Assembly (NCBI GenBank): GCA_944391255.1
Contig: CALXSW010000154.1
Coordinates: 1 to 5,161 of the forward strand
Direction of reading: 5' to 3'
DNA: 5,161 nucleotides
Source of the DNA: an uncultured Clostridia bacterium
GTDB lineage: Bacteria; Bacillota; Clostridia; UBA1381
Of this stretch, positions 1 through 5,161 are shown piece after piece. The translations under genes and the position numbers were made by a program. A model generated the notes under the pieces. The model was not told the origin of the DNA. It made no database searches and saw only the letters and a list, made by a program, of their open reading frames with translations. Position 1 is the first letter of the stretch; each line of letters starts with the position of its first letter.

Positions 1-815
1 ACATCGGGAGCTGTGTCAGCAAGCTTTATCCATGCCGAAACCTCAAATCCGCTGAGATCAGGAGTCAGTGAAGTTATGTCGTATTGTATACCTGTCCAGT
101 CCTGTGTTCTGCCGCTCACAAGAGCGCAGTAGCTGCCGCTGTGCGGAGCGATGTCAGATACAGAGCAGCTTGCCGACCTGTTTTCAAACGGTTCAAGCAC
201 GCCGTCTTCAAAGCCGTTGTTATTTATTAGGTTCACAGGCGGCACTATTTTTTCGCCCGGCTCGAATGCGGCTCCGCAGAATGAGCCCTTTGATCCTTTT
301 ACATACGCGTAATAGACCTTTCCTGCCTCCACGTTGACGCTGAGCGAGCATGCCCATCCCGATTCCTCGCCTGTCGTCTGGTCAAGATATATCGGCGACG
401 AGCCGCCGCCCTCGGCTATATAAAAGGTTTTCACAGTGTTAAGATTTACGACGTATGCCGTGAAAACACCGTCTTCGGGCGCTGTAAATTTCAGTCTTGG
501 ACCTAGCGCTCCCTTTTCAGATGACGACCAGCTTCCGTTTTCACTGGTGTGACTTAGATAATATGTAAATACAGTGTTATTTATATTTGCGTATGTGCTG
601 CCGTGTTTATCAGGCGTCCAGCCGATCGTAAGATTCCCGTCAGCGTCAAGAGCGTCACCCTTCACCTGTGTTATATCCGCTTCAGACGCGCTCCAGATAA
701 TATTGTCCGCCGCTTCTGTTCTGTCATTATTTACAGCTGAAGCGGAGGGGATAATAAAGGACAGCAGTGATAAGCATATAAAAATGCTCATTAATGATCG
801 TATATTCTTTTTCAT
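1..815 (-). CDS. Secreted carbohydrate-binding protein, probable polysaccharide-degrading enzyme (N-terminal 271 codons, cut by window edge)
   Basis: This reading frame starts at the ATG complementary to 813-815 and stays open to position 1, so the C-terminus is outside the window. Residues 1-27 form a classic signal peptide: MKKNIR charged start, hydrophobic core at about residues 8-22, and a likely cut after SASA (27/28). Residues about 37-187 are a beta-rich module with a Gly-rich middle (EGGGSSPIYL) and the closing pattern AGKVYYAYVKGSKGSFCGAAFEPG shortened here to its key parts AGKVYY and GSKGSFCGAAF. Similar segments occur in clostridial secreted enzymes, but I cannot name the family. 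From about residue 195 a carbohydrate-binding module of the CBM4/9/22 type begins: NNGFEDG, then PHSGSYCALVSGRTQDWTG, then SGFEVSAWIKL. Such modules usually sit before GH10 xylanase or related catalytic domains, so the full protein is probably an extracellular xylanase-like enzyme. No catalytic residues are visible, so that part is inference. It is transcribed divergently from the GH3 gene. Confidence 0.85.
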   Translation of the reverse strand, partial: MKKNIRSLMSIFICLSLLSFIIPSASAVNNDRTEAADNIIWSASEADITQVKGDALDADGNLTIGWTPDKHGSTYANINNTVFTYYLSHTSENGSWSSSEKGALGPRLKFTAPEDGVFTAYVVNLNTVKTFYIAEGGGSSPIYLDQTTGEESGWACSLSVNVEAGKVYYAYVKGSKGSFCGAAFEPGEKIVPPVNLINNNGFEDGVLEPFENRSASCSVSDIAPHSGSYCALVSGRTQDWTGIQYDITSLTPDLSGFEVSAWIKLADTAPD

Positions 816-821
816 AGAACA

Positions 822-826
822 CCTCT
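822..826 (-). promoter_or_regulatory. Ribosome binding site of the secreted protein gene
   Basis: On the minus strand AGAGG lies six bases before the ATG at 815-813. It fixes the start at this codon. The following residues read as a full signal peptide, which supports the same start. A second in-frame ATG (residue 9) would cut into that signal peptide and has no such site. Confidence 0.8.
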
Positions 827-909
827 TTTTTTATGACGTACTGCTTAAAACTCATTAAGCTTTGAAGTAGTCTTTCTTAACTGTGTATTATTAACCGAAT
901 ACCGTGATG

Positions 910-930
910 TTATGATAAATTTTATCATAA
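910..930. promoter_or_regulatory. Perfect 21-bp palindrome, candidate operator
   Basis: The arms TTATGATAAA (910-919) and TTTATCATAA (921-930) are exact reverse complements around a single T at 920. The site lies 95 bases upstream of the left gene's start codon. Its right edge touches a minus-strand hexamer TATAAT (complement of 935-930). If that hexamer is the -10 element of the left gene, a protein bound here would cover the transcription start, a usual repressor position; however, no good -35 hexamer is seen at the right distance. The inner core, TGATAAA-T-TTTATCA, has the 7-1-7 geometry of Fur/PerR-type boxes and differs from TGATAAT-N-ATTATCA at one base per half. Which protein binds is unknown, and chance in AT-rich DNA is possible. 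Confidence 0.5.
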
Positions 931-1243
931 TTATAGCTCTGATAACAGTATAAATTACGAAAAAACTGTTTTGTCGGAATAAGTTTATAATTTACTTAAT
1001 AAATTTCTTTATAAACATTTGGGTCAGAAGTAAAGCATAATTTTGTCCTATAGATTTTGTAATTTTAATGATTTACAGAATGTAAAAATAGTCTTATAAT
1101 TTATTATAAACAATGTACTATAATATTGTGAGTAAAGTATTGTGTAGGCTCAATATATGAATGTTGCTATACATGAATATAACAGTTTTTCTGCCTTTTT
1201 GCTTTATGCAAAATTCGAATATTTGTGATATATTGTATAAATA

Positions 1244-1272
1244 TTGACATTAGATAAATTTAGTGATATAAT
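1244..1272 (+). promoter_or_regulatory. Sigma-A-type promoter P1 of the GH3 gene
   Basis: A perfect -35 hexamer TTGACA (1244-1249) is followed by a 17-base spacer and a perfect -10 hexamer TATAAT (1267-1272), with an extended -10 TG at 1264-1265. Both hexamers and the spacing match the housekeeping consensus exactly. Transcription would begin near 1279 and leave a leader of about 180 bases before the GH3 start. A promoter this close to consensus would be strong unless it is repressed. Confidence 0.85.
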
Positions 1273-1279
1273 TTTTTTA

Positions 1280-1308
1280 TTGGCAATATATTTTTAATAG
1301 AATATATT
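1280..1308 (+). promoter_or_regulatory. Possible second promoter P2 of the GH3 gene
   Basis: TTGGCA (1280-1285), a 17-base spacer and TATATT (1303-1308) match the sigma-A pattern with one mismatch in each hexamer. Transcription would begin near 1315. It lies immediately downstream of P1, whose start point would fall at the P2 -35 box, so the two could not easily be used at the same time. In DNA this AT-rich a -10-like hexamer can arise by chance, so this call is weaker than P1. Confidence 0.4.
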
Positions 1309-1447
1309 TGTTGATCGCAATGATAAGAGTTGCTTTCAAAAATTATAGTGCAATGTGCTTAAAAAGAATCATACAGAAAAGCATGTGAGCGCGGTAGATC
1401 GGCGTGATGGACCGTCGTTCGTGAGAAATTACAAAATAATGATAGTC

Positions 1448-1453
1448 AAGGAG
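1448..1453 (+). promoter_or_regulatory. Ribosome binding site of the GH3 gene
   Basis: AAGGAG lies seven bases before the ATG at 1461, an ideal spacing. An in-frame TAG at 1443-1445 rules out an earlier start, so the enzyme has no N-terminal extension and no signal peptide. Confidence 0.9.
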
Positions 1454-1460
1454 AGAAAAA

Positions 1461-3566
1461 ATGGCTGATAAGTATTTGGACGAATCGTTACCGATCGAGG
1501 AGAGAGTAGAAGATCTGCTTTCAAAAATGACAATAGAAGAAAAGGCGGCTCAGATGCTGCATGACGCAAAGGGGGTAAAGCGTCTTGGGATCCATCCATA
1601 CAACTGGTGGAACGAAACACTGCACGGCGTAGCGCGCGCAGGCACGGCGACAGTTTTTCCGCAGTGTATAGGATTGGGCGCGACGTTTAACACGGAGCTT
1701 GTGCATGAGATAGCGGATATATGCTCTACAGAGGGCAGAGCAAAGCATAAGGAAAGCGCCGCTCATGGTGACTTTGATATATATAAGGGACTTACTTTCT
1801 GGACACCGAATGTAAATATTTTCAGAGATCCGAGATGGGGAAGGGGACATGAAACATACGGCGAGGATCCATATCTTACAACGAAGATGGGACTTGCATT
1901 TACAGACGGTTTGCAGGGACATGGCAAGCACCTTAAGAGCGCGGCATGCGCAAAGCATTTTGCAGTACACAGCGGCCCGGAGGAGCTGCGTCATGAGTTC
2001 AACGCTGTGGCGAGCGAGAAGGATATGCGCGAAACATATCTTCCGGCATTTGAGGCTCTCGTAAAAGAGGGAAATGTCGAGTCTGTAATGGGCGCGTATA
2101 ACAGAACGAACGGAGAACCATGCTGCGGAAGCAAGACGCTGCTTTCAGATATACTCCGCGATGAGTGGGGATTTAAAGGTCATGTGGTTTCAGACTGCTG
2201 GGCTATAAGAGATTTTCATGAAGAGCATAAGGTCACAAAAACACCGGAGGAATCGGTCGCTCTCGCGCTTAAAAACGGATGTGATCTAAACTGCGGCTGT
2301 ACATACGAATATCTTCTTAAGGCATACCGCAAGAAGATGATAACAGAAGAAGATATAGATAAGGCTATGCGCCGCCTGTTGACGACATGGTTTAAGCTTG
2401 GATTCTTTGATAAGGAAACAGAATACGATAATATTCCATACAGTGTTGTAGCGTGCAGGGAGCATCGTGAAAAGGCTATGGAAGCGGCAAGACAGAGTCT
2501 TGTGCTTCTTAAAAATGACGGAATACTTCCTTTGGGAAATGATATAAAGACTATAGGAGTTATAGGACCTAACGCTGACAGCCGTGAGGCACTCGTAGGA
2601 AATTATAACGGAACTCCGAAAAAATATATAACAGTTCTTGAGGGCATAGAGGAAGAGGCAGAAAAGCGCGGTATAAACGTGCTTTACAGCGTAGGCTCAC
2701 ATCTCTGGAAGACGAGAACGTCTGTGCTGGCGCGCGAGTATGATTTTGACAGCGAGGCTATGACTGTGGCGGAGCATTCAGATGTAGTTGTTATGTGTAT
2801 GGGACTTGACGCCACTATTGAGGGCGAACAGGGCGATGCCGGAAACGAGTTTGGTTCAGGAGATAAGAGAGATCTTCAGTATCCTTCTATTCAAAGACAC
2901 GTTCTTGAAAAGGTAATTTCAACAGGAAAGAGAGTTATACTCGTGTCAATGACAGGAAGTGCTATGGATATGAGATATGCTGATGAGAATTGCAGCGCCA
3001 TAGTTCAGGCGTGGTATCCGGGCGGTGAAGGCGGTCTTGCGGTGGCAGAATTGCTTTTCGGCGAGTATTCTCCATCTGGAAAGCTGCCTGTCACATTCTA
3101 CAGAAGCACAGATGATCTTCCGGAATTCACGGATTATTCGATGAAGAACAGAACATATCGTTACTATGAGGGTGTGCCGATGTATCCGTTTGGTTTCGGA
3201 CTTTCATATACAAAGTTTGAATATGAGGCAGTGTCGAGAGAAGAACTGTCAGACTGCTTTAAGATAAAGATCCGAGTAAAGAATGTTGGCGAAAGAGACG
3301 GTATTGAAAAGGTCCAGCTTTATGCCGAGCCGATAGACTGCGGATTTGAGGTGCCGAGATGGGAACTCAGAGGCTTTGAGTCTGTAACGCTTAAAGCGGG
3401 AGAGGAAAAGGAGATCGAATTTAAGGTCGATAAAAAAGACCTGATGCTTATAAATGAAAATGGTGAAAAGGTTGAGCATATGAACGGATTCCGGTTCTAT
3501 GTAGGAGGAGGTCAGCCGGATGAGCGCACAGCTGAGCTAACAGGTATGAGAGCTTTAGTTATGTGA
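1461..3566 (+). CDS. Glycoside hydrolase family 3 enzyme, beta-xylosidase-like, cytoplasmic
   Basis: This complete 701-residue protein has the usual three-part GH3 build. The N-terminal barrel domain (about residues 20-315) holds YNWWNETLHGVARAG (47-61), DPRWGRGHETYGEDPYL (123-139), KHF (165-167) and the nucleophile Asp245 in VVSDCW. The alpha/beta second domain (about 345-580) carries the acid/base loop near EGEQGD (454-459), with Glu454 or Glu456 the likely catalytic acid/base, and the GxGLSYT close (578-584). A fibronectin III-like domain follows (about 598-690). The YNWWNE, WGRGHETYGEDP and HSGPE motifs are typical of the beta-xylosidase/alpha-arabinofuranosidase branch rather than of simple beta-glucosidases, so it probably releases xylose from xylo-oligosaccharides. 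Substrate cannot be fixed from sequence alone. There is no signal peptide, so it should act in the cytoplasm on imported oligosaccharides. Length and motifs are intact. It is apparently transcribed alone, from P1/P2 to the terminator at 3601. Confidence 0.93.
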   Translation: MADKYLDESLPIEERVEDLLSKMTIEEKAAQMLHDAKGVKRLGIHPYNWWNETLHGVARAGTATVFPQCIGLGATFNTELVHEIADICSTEGRAKHKESAAHGDFDIYKGLTFWTPNVNIFRDPRWGRGHETYGEDPYLTTKMGLAFTDGLQGHGKHLKSAACAKHFAVHSGPEELRHEFNAVASEKDMRETYLPAFEALVKEGNVESVMGAYNRTNGEPCCGSKTLLSDILRDEWGFKGHVVSDCWAIRDFHEEHKVTKTPEESVALALKNGCDLNCGCTYEYLLKAYRKKMITEEDIDKAMRRLLTTWFKLGFFDKETEYDNIPYSVVACREHREKAMEAARQSLVLLKNDGILPLGNDIKTIGVIGPNADSREALVGNYNGTPKKYITVLEGIEEEAEKRGINVLYSVGSHLWKTRTSVLAREYDFDSEAMTVAEHSDVVVMCMGLDATIEGEQGDAGNEFGSGDKRDLQYPSIQRHVLEKVISTGKRVILVSMTGSAMDMRYADENCSAIVQAWYPGGEGGLAVAELLFGEYSPSGKLPVTFYRSTDDLPEFTDYSMKNRTYRYYEGVPMYPFGFGLSYTKFEYEAVSREELSDCFKIKIRVKNVGERDGIEKVQLYAEPIDCGFEVPRWELRGFESVTLKAGEEKEIEFKVDKKDLMLINENGEKVEHMNGFRFYVGGGQPDERTAELTGMRALVM

Positions 3567-3600
3567 ACAGGCTGACAGATCGATTATATAAGATCATTCA

Positions 3601-3635
3601 GGTGCGGTGGCTGATGTTGCCGCCGCGCCTTTTTT
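3601..3635 (+). terminator. Intrinsic terminator after the GH3 gene
   Basis: The arms GGTGCGGTGGC (3601-3611) and GCCGCCGCGCC (3619-3629) form an 11-bp GC-rich stem with two G-T wobble pairs and a seven-base loop. Six T follow directly (3630-3635). It begins 34 bases after the GH3 stop codon. There is no matching A-run on the other side, so it works in the rightward direction only. It should largely separate GH3 transcription from the response regulator gene. Confidence 0.92.
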
Positions 3636-3683
3636 GGATAGTTGACGAATTGCATTTTTCTTGTGATCAGGGCTGTTTATATT

Positions 3684-3689
3684 AGGAGG
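3684..3689 (+). promoter_or_regulatory. Ribosome binding site of the response regulator, decides between two adjacent ATG codons
   Basis: AGGAGG is followed by two consecutive in-frame ATG codons at 3694 and 3697. The spacing is four bases to the first and seven to the second. Seven is the better distance, so 3697 is preferred. The difference is one methionine. Confidence 0.85.
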
Positions 3690-3696
3690 AAAAATG

Positions 3697-5161
3697 ATGT
3701 TTAAAATACTGTTTGCGGATGATGAACCGGACGTAACAGAAGGACTCAGACTTATAGTTGATTGGGAAAGCATAGGAATAGAAGTAGTAGGTGTAGCGTT
3801 AGACGGAAATGACGCTTTGCAGAAAATAAGAAAGCTAAAACCCGATATCGTTATAGCAGATGTGCATATGCCGGGTGTTGGCGGTCTGCAATTGCTTAAG
3901 GAATTTTCAGAGGAGGCAGACCCGCCGAGATTTATAATGTTTACAGGCTATGGACAGATGGATTATATCCGTACCGCTATGCGTTATGGCGCTGCCGGAT
4001 ACATAATGAAACCGCTTGATCCGATAGAGATAAAGGAAACAGTGGAGGATGTCTGTCAGAAGATATCTATGAAGCGCGCTCAGGATGAGGAATATGATGA
4101 AACGCTGAAATATGTCTATCAGGAGGTTTTTCAGAAGCTTTTAAATGGTGTGGCTGACGGTGAGCTGTACACGAGAGCGAGTTTCTTAATTAAAGGCAGC
4201 GGCGATATACTGTCGGAAAAGGACAAGCTTGGTTTTTGGCTGTTCCGTTTGGGGCATCTGTCGGAATCAGAAAGAAATGAGCTTAATAGCGCTATAAGAG
4301 CAAGACTGCCTCATGCCGGTATATGCGTGTTTAGTATTGGAACGAGAAATATGATAATGATAAACGTTGATGAGTACAATGAGCAGGCAAATGCAATAGC
4401 AGATCAGATAAGGAAATATTCAGTCGGAGCATATACTGAACAGCTGTATGGAATAGGCGGACTGGTGTCGGTATATAATAACGCGCTTAGGAATTACAGA
4501 CATTTGAGAAACGGAGCGGTCGTAAGCGAAACAGCGGCAGATCAGGCGAACGCTATGGATGCGGAAAAAATACTAAAGCTGATATCTGATGGAAAAAATG
4601 ACGAGGCACTTATACAGGTAAGAGCTGATATAACGAGAATGCGTGAAAAGAGAGTTTCTCAGGAATATGTATACGGATATGCTGTATCGCTTATTATGCT
4701 GATAAACAGATACGCGAGCGCGGACGGTATAAACCTTGAAAATTCCTTTGATAACGCGATGGCGGCGTTAAGTAATACGTTTGATTATGACACATTGACA
4801 GATCTGTGTGTGGAATACGCTAAGGAATTCATAGACGCGTCTTCATCAGTATGGAAGATGAGCGCGGCTGCAATTTCAAATTATGTGGTCAGATATATAA
4901 AGGATAATTATAACAAGAATATAAAGCTCAGCGATATTTCAAACAATATGCATGTCGGTGTTGGCATAATAAGTAAAGCCATAAAGCAGGGGACCGGCAT
5001 GAAATTCAATGATTATCTCAATTATGTGAGAATACAAAAGGCGAAGCAGCTTTTGGCAAATACATCGACAAAGATTACAACGATCGCGTCAGATGTCGGT
5101 TACAGCGACTACTATTATTTCACAAATAAATTCAAGGAGATGGAAGGAGAGCTTCCGTCTG
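3697..5161 (+). CDS. YesN/AraC-type two-component response regulator (3' end cut by window edge)
   Basis: The frame runs for 488 codons without a stop to the window end. Residues 1-120 are a receiver domain with all key positions: Asp8 and Asp9 (acidic pocket), Asp55 (phosphate acceptor, in IVIADVHMPG), Thr83 (MFTGYG) and Lys105 (IMKPLD). A linker helix (about 129-151, ending VFQKLLNG) leads to a middle domain. Its segment YGIGGLVSVYNNALRNYRHL (251-270) resembles the degenerate GGDEF-like part found in YesN proteins. Residues about 409-488 are an AraC-type DNA-binding domain with two helix-turn-helices; FNDYLNYVRIQKAKQLL and IASDVGYSDYYYFTNKFKEMEG are the typical landmarks. By family comparison only about ten residues should be missing. 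Proteins of this kind pair with a membrane histidine kinase and usually activate sugar uptake and polysaccharide-use genes, which fits the neighbours; the true targets are not shown. It lies behind the GH3 terminator, and no clear promoter is visible in the 60 bases before it. Confidence 0.92.
   Translation, partial: MFKILFADDEPDVTEGLRLIVDWESIGIEVVGVALDGNDALQKIRKLKPDIVIADVHMPGVGGLQLLKEFSEEADPPRFIMFTGYGQMDYIRTAMRYGAAGYIMKPLDPIEIKETVEDVCQKISMKRAQDEEYDETLKYVYQEVFQKLLNGVADGELYTRASFLIKGSGDILSEKDKLGFWLFRLGHLSESERNELNSAIRARLPHAGICVFSIGTRNMIMINVDEYNEQANAIADQIRKYSVGAYTEQLYGIGGLVSVYNNALRNYRHLRNGAVVSETAADQANAMDAEKILKLISDGKNDEALIQVRADITRMREKRVSQEYVYGYAVSLIMLINRYASADGINLENSFDNAMAALSNTFDYDTLTDLCVEYAKEFIDASSSVWKMSAAAISNYVVRYIKDNYNKNIKLSDISNNMHVGVGIISKAIKQGTGMKFNDYLNYVRIQKAKQLLANTSTKITTIASDVGYSDYYYFTNKFKEMEGELPS

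Larger units (their letters stand above)
816..1460. other. Divergent intergenic regulatory region, AT-rich
   Basis: No gene is supported in these roughly 645 bases. The region is strongly AT-rich up to about 1380, then has a short GC-rich patch (1381-1425, 28 of 45 bases G or C) before the GH3 ribosome binding site. It must hold the control signals of two divergent genes. Those I can support are a perfect palindrome at 910-930 and two right-pointing promoters at 1244-1272 and 1280-1308. I looked for a catabolite-repression (cre-like) site and saw no convincing match. Short open frames exist, for example 1157-1228, but none has a ribosome binding site. Confidence 0.8.

Noticed and set aside
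68..337. Plus-strand open frame of 89 codons opposite the secreted protein gene
   Set aside because: It is the antisense shadow of a real gene with signal peptide and binding-module motifs; its product is Cys/Arg-rich low-quality sequence with no ribosome binding site.
574..858. Plus-strand open frame of 94 codons opposite the start of the left gene
   Set aside because: Antisense shadow of the signal peptide region; the hydrophobic stretch comes from the complementary codons.
947..977. Minus-strand promoter for the left gene made of CCGACA, 19 bases, TATACT
   Set aside because: The -35 match is only four of six and the spacer is too long; not strong enough to annotate.
1094..1109. TTATAA inverted repeat with a four-base centre
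   Set aside because: Each TTATAA is itself palindromic and made only of A and T, so it carries little information.
1095..1124. TATAAT hexamers at 1095 and 1119 as further right-pointing promoters
   Set aside because: No acceptable -35 hexamer at 16-18 bases upstream of either.
1157..1228. Small open frame of 23 codons starting at ATG 1157 in the intergenic region
   Set aside because: No ribosome binding site before it, AT-driven composition, and it lies upstream of the mapped-looking promoter P1.
1218..1245. AATATTT and AAATATT inverted repeat just upstream of the P1 -35 box
   Set aside because: Only seven bases of pure A/T per arm with a 14-base gap; easily formed by chance in this composition.
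1521..1994. Minus-strand open frame of 157 codons inside the GH3 gene
   Set aside because: Shadow of the GH3 barrel domain, whose catalytic motifs show that the plus strand is the coding one.

Overview
The window looks like part of a plant-polysaccharide (most likely xylan or arabinoxylan) utilisation locus from an anaerobic Gram-positive bacterium of the Clostridia. That placement is inference. It rests on strong AGGAGG-type ribosome binding sites, near-consensus sigma-A promoters in a very AT-rich intergenic region, heavy use of ATA and AGA codons, a typical Gram-positive signal peptide, and a YesN-type response regulator. No species can be named from the sequence.

Layout. (1) Positions 1-815, minus strand: the first 271 codons of a large secreted protein. 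It has a signal peptide, a beta-rich N-terminal module and the start of a CBM4/9/22-like carbohydrate-binding module. Any catalytic domain lies beyond position 1. (2) Positions 816-1460: an AT-rich region of about 645 bases between divergent genes. It holds a perfect 21-bp palindrome close to the left gene, two overlapping sigma-A-type promoters pointing right, and a 145-180 base leader with a GC-rich patch. (3) Positions 1461-3566, plus strand: a complete 701-residue glycoside hydrolase family 3 enzyme without a signal peptide, best read as a cytoplasmic beta-xylosidase-like enzyme. (4) Positions 3601-3635: a strong intrinsic terminator. (5) Positions 3697-5161, plus strand: a nearly complete response regulator with a receiver domain, a degenerate middle domain and an AraC-type double helix-turn-helix. 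It is cut by the window end probably only about ten residues before its stop.

Working model (inference): the secreted left-hand protein binds and probably cleaves a cell-wall polysaccharide outside the cell. Oligosaccharides enter through a transporter not present here, and the GH3 enzyme trims them from the non-reducing end in the cytoplasm. The response regulator, with a sensor kinase that should lie nearby but is not in the window, senses substrate and may control these genes. All parts belong to known families. The least explained items are the palindrome, the long leader of the GH3 gene and the unassigned N-terminal module of the secreted protein.
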